A stretch of DNA of 64,000 bases from Chitinophaga agri (GCF_010093065.1 NZ_CP048113.1:3038001-3102000), one strand, 5' to 3'. Positions 46,302 to 56,113 are shown, numbered from the stretch's first letter. Program-made: numbers and translations. Notes: generated from the sequence alone by a model not told the origin.

Positions 46302-47684
46302 TTACACAATTTTCATTTTTTGAGCATCCCAATGCAGCACTTTCTTACTGAAATAGCTTTCATTGGTCACCAGTGCCGGCCCTGCGGCACGTAATCCGAA
46401 GGTGGCATCTTCCACCACCGGCTTGCCTGTACGCATAGACTCAAAAAAGTTTATAAAATGGTCCTGGCGGGAGTCATAGCCCCGTGGAGCCGCATAGGCA
46501 TCTTCTGAGCGCTGGGCCGGTTTACGCTGGTCCGCCGGGTATTTAGCATTGTATTGCTGTACGAAGGTATCCTGTGTCGCCTTGGTGAAGGTATTCCAGG
46601 TATCCCATCCACCATAACCAGGCGCAGCCGCCAGTTTATGCTTTTTGATCTTAAAGTCATCCCAGCCCAGTTCCAGTACGCCTTCTGTGCCAATGAAGCG
46701 GGTATATTCCCCTCCCCCGCTACCATCGGCGAAGTTCACACGTAACGTCATCTGGAAAGCCGGATGGGTCTTTGTTTCCGGGTAATCGAAGATCGCCACC
46801 ACTACGTCGGGCACGTCGCGGCCATCCTTCCACTGTACCAGGTTACCGCTGGCATAGATGCGTTCCGGGCCGAGCGAACCGGTAATGAAGTGTAATCCGG
46901 AAATGAGGTGTACAAACAGGTCGCCGGGAATACCAGTGCCGTATGCCTTATAATTACGCCAGCGGAAGAACCGCGTAGGGTCAAAAGGCACTTTGGCGGT
47001 ATCTTTCAGGAAGGTATCGAAATCAATATTGGCGGGAGTGGCATCCGGGGGGATGGAATACTGCCAGGCACCCAACGCGTCATGACGGTCCATACGGGCC
47101 TCTACCACGTTCAGCTGACCTATTTCTCCAGCCTCATAGCGGCGTTTTGCCTCTGCGAGGGCAATACTGCTCACCCGCTGGCTACCCACCTGAAAAACAG
47201 CCTTTGTGCGCTGCTGAGTGGCAATTACTTTATGGCCTTCTTCGATCTGCTGCACCATCGGCTTTTCACAGTATACCGCCTTTCCTTTCTCCATAGCAGC
47301 GATAGAGATGGTATCATGCCAGTGATCGGGTGTGGCAACGATGACAGCGTCAATATCTTTTCTGTTGAGCAGTTCACGATAATCGCGGGTAGTGAAAATA
47401 TTTTTACCATATTTCTCCTTCACCTTATCAAGATGTCCCTGATAGAGGTCGGCGGCGGCTACGAATTCAACGCCCGGTACTTTAAGAGCGGTATCAACAT
47501 CGCCAAATCCCATAATGCCCATCCCGATACAACCAATGCGGATGCTGTCGTTGGCAGAGATGCGGATGTCCGGTTTCAGCAGCTGTACGTGCTCCTTCGC
47601 GAGTGTGGATAATGGACCTGCGCCCAGCAGGGCAGCTGTACCTCCCAGGTTACGGAGGAATTTTCTCCTGGAGTTGTCTGTCAT
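46302..47684 (-). CDS. Tat-exported Gfo/Idh/MocA-family oxidoreductase
   Basis: NAD(P)-dependent sugar dehydrogenase-like protein of 460 residues. Starting at the ATG 47684, the N-terminus reads MTDNSRRKFLRNLGGTAALL, a twin-arginine signal (SRRKFLR). Then come the dinucleotide fold RIGCIGMGIMGFGD, ATPDHWHD and the EKPM motif (YCEKPMVQ) with the catalytic Lys. A TTG 14 codons upstream would bury the Tat signal. The substrate is unknown; related secreted Bacteroidota proteins act on glycans or inositols. Confidence 0.88.
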   Translation of the reverse strand: MTDNSRRKFLRNLGGTAALLGAGPLSTLAKEHVQLLKPDIRISANDSIRIGCIGMGIMGFGDVDTALKVPGVEFVAAADLYQGHLDKVKEKYGKNIFTTRDYRELLNRKDIDAVIVATPDHWHDTISIAAMEKGKAVYCEKPMVQQIEEGHKVIATQQRTKAVFQVGSQRVSSIALAEAKRRYEAGEIGQLNVVEARMDRHDALGAWQYSIPPDATPANIDFDTFLKDTAKVPFDPTRFFRWRNYKAYGTGIPGDLFVHLISGLHFITGSLGPERIYASGNLVQWKDGRDVPDVVVAIFDYPETKTHPAFQMTLRVNFADGSGGGEYTRFIGTEGVLELGWDDFKIKKHKLAAAPGYGGWDTWNTFTKATQDTFVQQYNAKYPADQRKPAQRSEDAYAAPRGYDSRQDHFINFFESMRTGKPVVEDATFGLRAAGPALVTNESYFSKKVLHWDAQKMKIV

Positions 47685-47739
47685 AACGTAAAATTTGAGT
47701 GCAGAAGGGTTTATTAACACAAACAATATACAAAAAAAA

Positions 47740-47763
47740 TCCCCCTCGTTTTAGCGAGGGGGA
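47740..47763 (-). terminator. terminator of the sdhCAB operon
   Basis: CCCCCTCG pairs with CGAGGGGG, extended by one T-A pair, with a 6-base loop, and the minus strand continues with eight T. Confidence 0.92.
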
Positions 47764-47795
47764 CATGGTATTCACCAATACAATCTTGACAACTA

Positions 47796-48560
47796 CTATT
47801 TTTCGTAGGTGAAGCCAGCGGCGATATACTCGCGGTTCAGACGTGCGATGTTTGTCAAAGAAATTTCTTTCGGACATTCTGCCTCACAGGCACCGGTGTT
47901 CGTACAGCTACCGAAACCTTCCGCGTCCATCTGAGCGATCATGTTCAGTGCTCTTGATTTCTGTTCAGGATGACCCTGTGGCAGCAATGCCAGCTGGGAT
48001 ACCTTCGCTGAAACGAACAGCATAGCAGAAGAGTTCTTACAAGCTGCCACACAGGCGCCACAACCGATACAGGCTGCTGCTGCGAATGCCTGGTCTGCTT
48101 TATCTTTTGGTACCAGGATGTTGTTGGCATCCTGTGCGTTACCCGTATTTACAGAAACATAACCACCTGCTGCGATGATACGGTCAAAAGCACCTCTGTC
48201 AACAGTCAGGTCTTTTACTACAGGGAAAGATCCGGCTCTCCATGGTTCAACAGTAACGGTATCACCGTCTTTGAAAGCACGCATATGCAGCTGACAGGTA
48301 GTGGTACCGGACCAAGGACCGTGTGCACGGCCATTGATGTGCATAGAACATGCACCACAGATACCTTCACGACAGTCATGATCAAATGCGATCGGCTCTT
48401 TACCCTCATTGATCAGACGCTCATTCAGCACGTCGAACATTTCAAGGAATGACATTTCAGAAGAAATACCAGGTACCGGGTAAGTTTCGAAATGTCCCTG
48501 TGCGTCTTTATTTTTTTGTCTCCACACTTTAAGTGTGAGATTCATGTTATAATGTTCCAT
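47796..48560 (-). CDS. sdhB: succinate dehydrogenase / fumarate reductase iron-sulfur subunit
   Basis: Electron-transfer subunit of complex II, 254 residues. The [2Fe-2S] ligands are C63, C68, C71 and C89 ([13 protein letters not shown]). The C-terminal clusters use C164, C167, C170, C174 and C219, C225, C229 ([13 protein letters not shown] and [12 protein letters not shown]). An internal ATG five codons in (48545) is an alternative start. Last gene of sdhC-sdhA-sdhB, 28 bases after sdhA. Confidence 0.97.
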   Translation of the reverse strand: MEHYNMNLTLKVWRQKNKDAQGHFETYPVPGISSEMSFLEMFDVLNERLINEGKEPIAFDHDCREGICGACSMHINGRAHGPWSGTTTCQLHMRAFKDGDTVTVEPWRAGSFPVVKDLTVDRGAFDRIIAAGGYVSVNTGNAQDANNILVPKDKADQAFAAAACIGCGACVAACKNSSAMLFVSAKVSQLALLPQGHPEQKSRALNMIAQMDAEGFGSCTNTGACEAECPKEISLTNIARLNREYIAAGFTYEK

Positions 48561-48588
48561 ATCTATTGGACTATTACTGTTGTGAATA

Positions 48589-50562
48589 TTATTTATAGCT
48601 ACGCTGAGTTGGTTTACATTCTACGAACTCAAGTGGCTCTTTATGCAGCTCAAACTGGCTAGGGCCTTTATATTCCCATGCTGCTACATATGAGAAGTTC
48701 TCATCATCACGTTTTGCTTCACCATCTTCTGTCTGAGATTCCTCACGGAAGTGGCCTCCACAGGATTCGCGACGGTTCAGTGCATCTACACACATCAGTT
48801 CTCCAAGTTCCAGGAAGTCGGCCACACGGCCTGCTTTTTCCAGCTCAGGGTTGAATTCGTTCGCATCACCAGGAACACGTACATCTTTCCAGAACTCTTC
48901 ACGTAACTGCTGAATTTCCACGATCGCTTCTTTCAGACCTTGTTCATTACGCGCCATACCGCATTTATCCCACATGATCTTACCCAGTTTCTTATGGAAG
49001 TGGTCTACGGATTTGGTACCCTTGATGCTCATCAGTTTATTGATGGTATCCTGTACGTTCTTCTCTGCTTCAACGAAAGCAGGGTGATCCAGTGAAATGG
49101 CTTTTGTTCTGATATCGTCAGCCAGGTAGTTACCCAGGGTGTAAGGAATTACGAAGTAACCATCAGCCAGCCCCTGCATCAGTGCGGAAGCACCCAGACG
49201 GTTTGCACCGTGATCAGAGAAGTTAGCTTCACCCAGTGCATAGAGACCGGTGATAGAGGTCATCAGTTCGTAGTCGACCCACAGACCGCCCATAGTGTAG
49301 TGTACCGCAGGATAGATACGCATTGGTACCTCATATGGGTTTTCACCGGTGATCTTAGCGTACATATCGAACAGGTTACCATATTTCTCCGCTACTACTT
49401 CTTTACCCAGTTTAGTGATCTGGTCAGCTGAAGCGTTGTGCATCTGGCGTTTGTTCGCTTCAATCTTACCATAACGTTCGATCGCAGCAGCGTAGTCAAG
49501 GTATACCGCCTGTTTGGAGCTACCTACACCGTAACCAGCATCACATCTTTCTTTGGCAGCGCGGGAAGCCACGTCACGTGGTACCAGGTTACCGAAAGCA
49601 GGATATCTTCTTTCCAGGTAGTAGTCTCTTTCCTCTTCAGGAATATCGGCAGGTTTACGGTTGTCGTTCTGTTTTTTAGGTACCCATATACGACCATCGT
49701 TACGCAGTGACTCGGACATCAGGGTCAGTTTAGACTGATGATCTCCGGAAACAGGGATACAGGTCGGGTGGATCTGGGTGTAACAAGGGTTACCGAAGTA
49801 AGCACCTTTACGGGTAGCTTTCCAGGCAGCTGTTACGTTAGAACCCATTGCGTTTGTAGACAGATAGAACACGTTACCGTAACCACCAGTACAAAGCAGT
49901 ACTGCGTGACCGAAGTGACGCTCCAGCTTACCAGTGATCAGGTCACGGGCAATGATACCACGCGCTTTACCATCAATGGTCACCACGTCAAGCATTTCGT
50001 GACGGTTGTACATCGTCACGTTACCTAAAGCTACCTGGCGCTCCAGTGCGGAGTAGGCACCTAATAGCAGCTGCTGACCGGTTTGACCGGCAGCGTAAAA
50101 GGTACGCTGAACCTGAGTACCACCGAATGAACGGTTACTCAGTAATCCACCATATTCGCGGGCGAAAGGAACACCTTGTGCCACGCACTGGTCAATAATG
50201 TTGCCACTCACCTCTGCCAAACGATGCACATTCGCTTCGCGGGCACGGTAGTCGCCACCTTTTACAGTATCATAAAACAGACGGAACACAGAGTCACCGT
50301 CGTTCTGGTAGTTCTTTGCAGCGTTGATACCACCCTGCGCAGCAATACTGTGCGCACGGCGTGGACTATCCTGAAAACAGAAAGCTTTCACTTTATAGCC
50401 TAACTCTCCCAAAGTTGCAGCGGCAGATGCCCCCGCCAGACCGGTACCCACTATGATCACTTCCATGCTGCGCTTGTTCGCCGGGTTTACCAGCTTACAA
50501 TGCCCCTTATAGTCTTCCCATTTCTTGTCTAATGGACCGGCAGGAATTTTTGAGTTCAACAT
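48589..50562 (-). CDS. sdhA: succinate dehydrogenase / fumarate reductase flavoprotein subunit
   Basis: Covalent-FAD catalytic subunit, 657 residues. The FAD fold [22 protein letters not shown] starts near residue 35, followed by [17 protein letters not shown], with the histidine that binds [18 protein letters not shown] and [12 protein letters not shown] are the dicarboxylate-binding sequences. It is the form used with a single cytochrome b subunit (B-type complex II). Direction of the reaction cannot be read from sequence; succinate oxidation is likely for an aerobe. Confidence 0.97.
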   Translation of the reverse strand: MLNSKIPAGPLDKKWEDYKGHCKLVNPANKRSMEVIIVGTGLAGASAAATLGELGYKVKAFCFQDSPRRAHSIAAQGGINAAKNYQNDGDSVFRLFYDTVKGGDYRAREANVHRLAEVSGNIIDQCVAQGVPFAREYGGLLSNRSFGGTQVQRTFYAAGQTGQQLLLGAYSALERQVALGNVTMYNRHEMLDVVTIDGKARGIIARDLITGKLERHFGHAVLLCTGGYGNVFYLSTNAMGSNVTAAWKATRKGAYFGNPCYTQIHPTCIPVSGDHQSKLTLMSESLRNDGRIWVPKKQNDNRKPADIPEEERDYYLERRYPAFGNLVPRDVASRAAKERCDAGYGVGSSKQAVYLDYAAAIERYGKIEANKRQMHNASADQITKLGKEVVAEKYGNLFDMYAKITGENPYEVPMRIYPAVHYTMGGLWVDYELMTSITGLYALGEANFSDHGANRLGASALMQGLADGYFVIPYTLGNYLADDIRTKAISLDHPAFVEAEKNVQDTINKLMSIKGTKSVDHFHKKLGKIMWDKCGMARNEQGLKEAIVEIQQLREEFWKDVRVPGDANEFNPELEKAGRVADFLELGELMCVDALNRRESCGGHFREESQTEDGEAKRDDENFSYVAAWEYKGPSQFELHKEPLEFVECKPTQRSYK

Positions 50563-50581
50563 ATATCCTTACTTTACTTTA

Positions 50582-51271
50582 CTAAACTAATTTGAAATAA
50601 ATAGCGAGAGGGATGATAGCGAAACCAACCGGAATCAGCACCCCGAATAACCAAACACCCACGAAGTTGATCAGGCCATTGTACTTTACGTGATTCAGAC
50701 CGAACGTCTGGAAAGCACTCTTGAAACCGTGGATCAGGTGGAAAGACAGACCGATCATACCGATCACGTATATCGCAACTACCAGCGGCTCTTTAAAGGC
50801 AACACGGGTGGCGTCATACAGGTCTCTTACCGGATGGAGCATGCCTTCATAGGTTTTCTCATTCATTTCACCGTAGTGCATCATCCACCAGAAATCTTTC
50901 AGGTGAATACACAGGAACACGAACAGGATACTACCCATGATCGCCATCTGACGGCTGAACCAGGAAGATGTCTGGTTACCCGGATTAACAGCATACTTCA
51001 CAGGACGTGCTGCTCTGTTACGGAATGTGAGTTGAAAAGCAAGAATAGCGTGGATAAGAATAACGATCTTCAATCCCCAGGCGATAAACTGGATCAGGCC
51101 GTTGTGACTCATGAATGCGGCATAAGTGTTAAAAGCCTCGCCCTCATCGGCTTTGAGTAACGCAAGATTACCAGCCAGGTGCACAATTACAAAACTACAC
51201 AGGAACAGGCCGGTAGCACCCACTAATAATTTTTTACCGATAGAGGTATTAAAAAACTGTGACCACTTCAT
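50582..51271 (-). CDS. sdhC: succinate dehydrogenase cytochrome b558 subunit
   Basis: Membrane anchor of complex II, 229 residues with five hydrophobic helices. Four histidines lie within the helices: H31, H74, H123 and H178, with H181 as a near alternative to the last. They fit the ligands of two b hemes, as in the B. subtilis type. No sdhD is needed. It starts the operon under a near-consensus promoter and links the heme locus at 8.8-18.7 kb to respiration. Confidence 0.94.
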   Translation of the reverse strand: MKWSQFFNTSIGKKLLVGATGLFLCSFVIVHLAGNLALLKADEGEAFNTYAAFMSHNGLIQFIAWGLKIVILIHAILAFQLTFRNRAARPVKYAVNPGNQTSSWFSRQMAIMGSILFVFLCIHLKDFWWMMHYGEMNEKTYEGMLHPVRDLYDATRVAFKEPLVVAIYVIGMIGLSFHLIHGFKSAFQTFGLNHVKYNGLINFVGVWLFGVLIPVGFAIIPLAIYFKLV

Positions 51272-51327
51272 AAGTTAAATTCTAAGCTTCCTTAAAGATG
51301 ATATGATAATAATTCGAATATATCGCG

Positions 51328-51358
51328 CAAATTTAGCGCAGGAAAAATTAAAACCAAA
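51328..51358 (-). promoter_or_regulatory. sdhC: sdhCAB promoter
   Basis: On the minus strand TTTG (51358-51355), 19 bases, then TAAATTTG (51335-51328). Both boxes match the Bacteroidota consensus exactly, predicting a leader of about 50 bases. Confidence 0.8.
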
Positions 51359-51524
51359 TGATATTTCTCAGTTTTTGGTTTCCAATGAGGAGCAGCCTGT
51401 GGCTATGACAACACTGTTCAGGCTGCGACTGACAATCTTTACGCTGCTTACCTCCCGGTTAGCAGCAGCCAGGTTTCTCATACATGGAAATTAAACAAAG
51501 ATGACTGCCCTTTGTTCGGGGATA

Positions 51525-52088
51525 CTATTCAAGACGACGCATCATAACATTATCAACGAGGGAGTACAGATGCTGTGGCTGATAGGTACGCCACTTCTCG
51601 ATCTCCAGCAAGTGAACATAGTTGTCCAGGTGTGCGTGCAGGAACTCCTGTTTTGTCTGCTCAGGCATATTGATAGATACGATCCATCCTCCTTCATCCC
51701 GGATATCATCCCACCATTCTTCATAATAGCAGTCATCCGATGAATGGAAGTTCATCACATTCTCTGTGATCAATATGAATTTGCTGATCCTGGCTGCGAT
51801 CATAACGTCAATTACATCACGTTTGAGGGTCATGATGTCATTCTCGATCGCATCATTCCATTCTCCCAGCAGCTCAATAATGGCATAGCTATACTGGTAA
51901 TCCACAAATAACACCTTGATATACAGTGTACGGGAACCAAACTCGTCCCACTGCGGATGTACATAATAATTATATACGGTATTACTATAAGTAAACTCAC
52001 TGTATTCCCTGCCATAAAAGGGAGATAATTCATCCTCTTCTGCTGTATACAGGTGCCGCCAGTTATAAAAAGGTTCTATATCATGCAT
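51525..52088 (-). CDS. conserved hypothetical protein, aromatic and acidic
   Basis: I do not recognise this 187-residue protein. It has no signal peptide or membrane helix and is unusually rich in Tyr, Trp, Asp and Glu (FYNWRHLYTAEEDELSPFYG near the start and DDCYYEEWWDDIRDEGGW near residue 120). A hydrophobic centre, VIDVMIAARISKFILITENV, suggests a globular alpha/beta fold. It is cytosolic by prediction, monocistronic, and sits between sdhC and murQ, which gives no functional clue. Confidence 0.72.
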   Translation of the reverse strand: MHDIEPFYNWRHLYTAEEDELSPFYGREYSEFTYSNTVYNYYVHPQWDEFGSRTLYIKVLFVDYQYSYAIIELLGEWNDAIENDIMTLKRDVIDVMIAARISKFILITENVMNFHSSDDCYYEEWWDDIRDEGGWIVSINMPEQTKQEFLHAHLDNYVHLLEIEKWRTYQPQHLYSLVDNVMMRRLE

Positions 52089-52176
52089 GTCTCACTAACG
52101 CTGAAATATTCGTTTCTACAAATTTCGGCCTAAAATTCAAAAAATAGAAACGCTGCATTTCTGGAAAATTTCGTAA

Positions 52177-52989
52177 CTATACATAGTTCTCAATCGCCTT
52201 GCGGACGCTGCCTGCCTTCAGTAACAGCGCTTTTGCCTGCTCATAGTCCGTCAGGGACAGCTTTTCCATCAGCATCTTCACACCTCTGTCTACCAGCTTG
52301 TCATTGCTCAGCTGCATATTTACCATCTTATTATCTTCCACCCTTCCCAACTGGATCATCACAGCCGTCGAGATCATGTTCAGTACCAGCTTCTGCGCCG
52401 TACCACTTTTCATACGGGTACTACCGGTAATGAACTCTGGTCCTACCACGACTTCCACCGGGAAATCAGCGGCGGCGGACACAGGGGCTTCGGGGTTACA
52501 ACAGATACTGCCGGTAATGATACCATGCTCCCGGCACTTGTTGAGGGCGCCGATCACATAGGGAGTTGTACCGCTGGCAGCGATGCCCACTACCACGTCC
52601 TTATCAGATATATTATGTGCCTGCAGGTCTTTCCAGCCCTGCTCACGATCGTCTTCTGCAAACTCTACTGCCTTGCGGATCGCCGTGTCCCCCCCTGCTA
52701 TCAGTCCGACTACCAGTCCATGTGGCACACCGAAGGTGGGCGGACACTCGGAAGCATCCACAATGCCTAAACGTCCGCTGGTACCTGCACCCAGGTAAAA
52801 CAGCCGGCCACCGGCCAGCATCTTATCAGCAATGGCTGTTACCAGCTTTTCTATATGTGGTTGCGCCTTGGCCACTGCCTGTGGCACAGTATTATCTTCC
52901 TGATTGATGCTGCTGAGGATCTCCTGCACACTCATTTTCTCCAGGTGACGGTAGCTCGACGTCTGCTCTGTTACTCTCTGAAAAGACAT
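52177..52989 (-). CDS. murQ: N-acetylmuramic acid 6-phosphate etherase
   Basis: Cleaves the lactyl ether of MurNAc-6-phosphate to GlcNAc-6-phosphate and D-lactate in peptidoglycan recycling; 270 residues. A SIS domain with FYLGAGTSGRLGIVDASECPPTFG and AGGDTAIRKAVEFAEDD is exact to the family, and GPEFITGSTRMKSGTAQKLV follows. It lies 15 bases after the sugar-kinase gene, forming a two-gene recycling unit. Confidence 0.97.
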   Translation of the reverse strand: MSFQRVTEQTSSYRHLEKMSVQEILSSINQEDNTVPQAVAKAQPHIEKLVTAIADKMLAGGRLFYLGAGTSGRLGIVDASECPPTFGVPHGLVVGLIAGGDTAIRKAVEFAEDDREQGWKDLQAHNISDKDVVVGIAASGTTPYVIGALNKCREHGIITGSICCNPEAPVSAAADFPVEVVVGPEFITGSTRMKSGTAQKLVLNMISTAVMIQLGRVEDNKMVNMQLSNDKLVDRGVKMLMEKLSLTDYEQAKALLLKAGSVRKAIENYV

Positions 52990-53004
52990 TTTTTGCGTAT
53001 TTGA

Positions 53005-53847
53005 TTATTGATGATATGCGATCAGGCCATCCATGGGACTGCGCAATATCCGGCCCATCTGCAGTTCATACAGTTCACACAGTTCCTTCAGGATGTCCTG
53101 GAAATACCAGGCGATGCTTCCCGTGAAGTGCAGCGGGTGCGTCCAGCTTTCGCTGTACTTATAAATATGGTTAAAGAAAAATTCATTCAGACTGTCTTCC
53201 AGGATATTCTCAATAAGGTAATGCCCCCTGTTCTCTCCCAGGAACTTCGCAAAACCTGCCAGGTAACGGTTAGGCAGCGGCTTGCGGTATACATTTTCCA
53301 GTATTTCCTCGTGGTTGGTATTGTACTGGGCATCAAAGCGGGCCTTCAGTTCCTCATCAAACGAATTGTACAGGTACAGCTGCAGTAGTTTTCTGCCCAG
53401 GAAAGCGCCACTCCCCTCATCCCCCAGTACATAACCCAGCCCCGGATTGTTCTTCTTTACCGCCGTCCCGTCAAAAAAACAGGAATTGGACCCCGTGCCC
53501 AGGATGCTGGCGATGCCCGGCTCTTTACCGCACAGCGCTCTTGCAGCCCCCATCAGGTCATGGTTCACGTCCGCATCTGCCACCGGCCATACTGACTTCA
53601 GGGCCGTTTCGACGATTTCCACGCTTTTTCGCTGGAGGCAGCCTGTCCCGTAATAATGGACCTCACCTATCTGTACATCAGGAGGCAATTGTGGCAGTAA
53701 CTCTTTCTGGATCAGCTCCTGTATCTGTGTTGCATTCAGGAAATATGGACTAATACCGGTAGTTGTATAGCGCCTTGTCTCTTGGGTCCCCAGCAGGCTC
53801 CATTCCGCCTTGGTAGACCCACTATCTGCAATAAGCTGTACTTTCAT
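53005..53847 (-). CDS. murK: BadF-type amino-sugar kinase (MurK-like)
   Basis: ASKHA-fold kinase of 280 residues. IADSGSTKAEWSLL is the phosphate-1 loop, ILGTGSNSCFFDG the second phosphate motif, and GYVLGDEGSGAFLGRKLL the adenosine region of BadF/NAGK-type kinases. Its place 15 bases before murQ points to N-acetylmuramate (and/or GlcNAc) phosphorylation at C6, as in the murTKQ locus known from Tannerella. No transporter gene (murT) or PTS is adjacent. Symbol is inferred from context. Confidence 0.8.
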   Translation of the reverse strand: MKVQLIADSGSTKAEWSLLGTQETRRYTTTGISPYFLNATQIQELIQKELLPQLPPDVQIGEVHYYGTGCLQRKSVEIVETALKSVWPVADADVNHDLMGAARALCGKEPGIASILGTGSNSCFFDGTAVKKNNPGLGYVLGDEGSGAFLGRKLLQLYLYNSFDEELKARFDAQYNTNHEEILENVYRKPLPNRYLAGFAKFLGENRGHYLIENILEDSLNEFFFNHIYKYSESWTHPLHFTGSIAWYFQDILKELCELYELQMGRILRSPMDGLIAYHQ

Positions 53848-53857
53848 GACACATCCG

Positions 53858-53889
53858 TTGAAGGTTGAGCTTTAATATACTATTTTTGC
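53858..53889 (+). promoter_or_regulatory. ctpA promoter
   Basis: TTG (53858-53860), 20 bases, then TATTTTTGC (53881-53889), an exact TAnnTTTG. The predicted leader is about 50 bases. Confidence 0.75.
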
Positions 53890-53946
53890 CACAAGTTAAA
53901 TAAATAGCGACAAGATACAAGTTTACCTTGGGGCTGTTTTCAATAC

Positions 53947-55554
53947 ATGATTATGTCGAACAGGAAACTGAATGTTTTTTTACCTCTCTTATTTGCGATA
54001 ACACTGGCTTTGGGAATGTATCTGGGGCATAAAATGCCGGGAGCCAACACGGGAGCGCAAACGTTACTATTCACCAGACCTAGCAGGGCGCCATTACAGG
54101 AGGTCATGGACCTGTTGAAAATTAAGTACGTAGATACCTTACAGGTAGCCCAACTGCAGGAAGAAGCTATAGAAGGACTGCTCAGTCACCTCGACCCGCA
54201 TTCTATCTACATCCCCCCTTCCAATCTGCAGAGTGTCAACGAAGACCTGGAAGGTCATTTCTCCGGTATCGGTGTGGAATTTAATATTATATCTGATACC
54301 GTGAATGTTGTATCTGTCGTACCAGGCGGTCCGTCCGAGACAGCCGGCGTACAATCCGGAGACAAGATCATTAAGGTGAACGACTCGCTGGTGGCAGGTA
54401 ATAATATTACAGGCGAAAAGATCCGTAAGCTGCTGCGTGGTCCAAAAAACTCTAAAGTGATCGTCAGCATGTTACGTCAGCAGAAAGTAACGCCCATACA
54501 GATCGTACGTGGTGACATCCCACTGTACAGTGTTGACGCTTCCTATATGGTCACTCCGGAAATCGGATACGTGAAGATCAGCAAGTTCGCAGGCACCACC
54601 TACCAGGAGTTTATGGATGCCGTTCGCAAACTGAGTAAATCAGGGATGAGTAAACTGGTGATCGACCTGCGTCAGAACCCCGGTGGTTACCTCGATGCGG
54701 CTACCCGTATCGCCGATGAACTGCTGGACGACAATAAACTGATCGTTTATACAAAAGGAAAGGGTTATCCACGTGCGGACTACCGCTGTGAAAAACCAGG
54801 GCTGTTTGAAAAGGGCGGCCTCACCATCCTGACAGACGAAGGTTCTGCCAGTGCGAGTGAGATACTGGCTGGCGCTGTACAGGAATGGGACCGTGGTACC
54901 CTGATCGGTCGCCGTACATTCGGTAAAGGCCTGGTACAGGAACAATTTGACCTCAGCAACGGCGGAGCATTACGCCTGACAGTAGCCCGCTACTATCTGA
55001 ATTCAGGCAGAAGCATTCAGAAATCATATGCAGACGGCCGTCAGGCTTACGACGATGATATCATGAACCGCTTTAACCATGGTGAATTTGTCAACCAGGA
55101 CAGCATTCACCAGCTGGACACCCTGAAGTACAAGACAGCTGCCGGTCGTGTGGTATATGGTGGCGGAGGTATCACACCGGATATCTTCATGCCGTTTGAC
55201 ACCAGCCGTTTTACGAATGTATTGACAGCTATGTACTCACGCAGTACTTTCAGCAACTTCACTTATCAATACTATAACAGTCATAAGAACGAGTTCGATC
55301 AGTATAAAAACGCCACCCTCTTCACCAATCAATACACGGTATCCAATGAGGTGTATAATGCCTTCAAGGCATTTGCTGTCAAGGATAGTATCCCTGGAGT
55401 AGCGTCGATCAATGCGCACGATGAAAAAGAGATCAAAACCCGTCTGAAAGCCCTGCTGGCCAGACAGAAATGGGGATATCCGGGTTTTTATGAAGCACTG
55501 AATAAGGATGATGAGATGATGAAGAAAGCGGTGGAAGTGCTGAATAAAGACTAG
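53947..55554 (+). CDS. carboxy-terminal processing protease (S41, CtpA/Prc-like)
   Basis: Periplasmic serine protease of 535 residues. A membrane helix or signal (about 9-27) is followed by HLDPHSIYIPP, then a PDZ domain (about 105-180, SGIGVEFN to GDKIIKVND). The catalytic core has DLRQNPGGYLD, DEGSASASEIL with S302, and GRRTFGKGLVQ with K327, the Ser-Lys dyad. The C-terminal helical region is characteristic of this group. A second ATG two codons in is possible. It diverges from murK. Confidence 0.95.
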   Translation: MIMSNRKLNVFLPLLFAITLALGMYLGHKMPGANTGAQTLLFTRPSRAPLQEVMDLLKIKYVDTLQVAQLQEEAIEGLLSHLDPHSIYIPPSNLQSVNEDLEGHFSGIGVEFNIISDTVNVVSVVPGGPSETAGVQSGDKIIKVNDSLVAGNNITGEKIRKLLRGPKNSKVIVSMLRQQKVTPIQIVRGDIPLYSVDASYMVTPEIGYVKISKFAGTTYQEFMDAVRKLSKSGMSKLVIDLRQNPGGYLDAATRIADELLDDNKLIVYTKGKGYPRADYRCEKPGLFEKGGLTILTDEGSASASEILAGAVQEWDRGTLIGRRTFGKGLVQEQFDLSNGGALRLTVARYYLNSGRSIQKSYADGRQAYDDDIMNRFNHGEFVNQDSIHQLDTLKYKTAAGRVVYGGGGITPDIFMPFDTSRFTNVLTAMYSRSTFSNFTYQYYNSHKNEFDQYKNATLFTNQYTVSNEVYNAFKAFAVKDSIPGVASINAHDEKEIKTRLKALLARQKWGYPGFYEALNKDDEMMKKAVEVLNKD

Positions 55555-55562
55555 ACAAATGA

Positions 55563-55765
55563 AGAATCAGGAATGGGAAATCAGGAATTTATACTGCAAT
55601 TGCTTCCCTGCTAATGTAAGGGAGTCATAATAAAAAGGAAATGGCGCTTCACAATTGAAGCGCCATTTCCTTTTATATAAGTTATTAGATCATAAAGGAC
55701 ATCTGCCATTCTCTCCGCTGCATTTCAATTCCTAACGCCTAATTCCCTGATTCCTGATTAAAAAA
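55563..55765. repeat. AATTAGG-armed intergenic element C
   Basis: The left arm has GAATCAGGAATGGG and AATCAGGAATTTAT. The right arm has CTCTCCGCTGCATTTC, CAATTCCTAACGCC and CTAATTCCCTGATTCC. An 18-bp terminator lies between them. The arms are roughly inverted copies and match elements A and B. No gene seen. Confidence 0.6.
55633..55674 (+). terminator. 18-bp terminator after ctpA
   Basis: AAAAGGAAATGGCGCTTC pairs fully with GAAGCGCCATTTCCTTTT around ACAATT. It is inside element C. Confidence 0.92.
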
Positions 55766-55768
55766 AAA

Positions 55769-55792
55769 GCCGTCTCGTTTATACGAGACGGC
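55769..55792 (-). terminator. terminator of the small lipoprotein gene
   Basis: GCCGTCTCGT pairs with ACGAGACGGC around TTAT, and the minus strand continues with nine T. Confidence 0.92.
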
Positions 55793-55816
55793 CAGAATTA
55801 CTTCTACAAAACAGGA

Positions 55817-56035
55817 TTAGTGTTTTGCTTCTGCAGCTGGAGCAGCAGTAGCAGTTGTATCTGCAGCTGGAGTAGCGGTAGTATCTACAGTAGCTGTAGT
55901 ATCTACTGGAGCAACAGTAGCAGTTGTATCAACAGCTGGAGTTGCAGTAGAATCAGCAGAAGTAGTAGATGCACCACTGTTACAAGCTACGAAGAACATG
56001 CCAGCAGCAGCTGCGAAGAAGAATAATTTTTTCAT
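55817..56035 (-). CDS. small Ala/Thr-rich repetitive lipoprotein
   Basis: A 72-residue lipoprotein. The signal peptide ends in FFVAC (Cys18). The mature part of 54 residues is almost wholly built of (A/V)DTTAT repeats with Pro and Val, ending AAEAKH, so it must be unstructured. It has a good promoter (56060-56091) and a strong terminator, so it looks like a real, well-expressed gene. Function unknown; a surface or spacer lipoprotein is possible. Confidence 0.82.
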   Translation of the reverse strand: MKKLFFFAAAAGMFFVACNSGASTTSADSTATPAVDTTATVAPVDTTATVDTTATPAADTTATAAPAAEAKH

Positions 56036-56059
56036 GCTTAGTTTGTTTTAAAAGATGCG

Positions 56060-56091
56060 CAAAGGTATAGTTATTTTTAGTTATGGAACAA
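56060..56091 (-). promoter_or_regulatory. promoter of the small lipoprotein gene
   Basis: On the minus strand TTG (56091-56089), 21 bases, then TACCTTTG (56067-56060), an exact TAnnTTTG, predicting a leader of about 18 bases. Confidence 0.65.
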
Positions 56092-56113
56092 TAGCCTTAC
56101 TAAAAATTTACCT

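Noticed and set aside
47650..47877. 75-codon open frame overlapping the ends of sdhB and the Tat-exported oxidoreductase start
   Set aside because: Crosses the sdhCAB terminator and overlaps two real genes.
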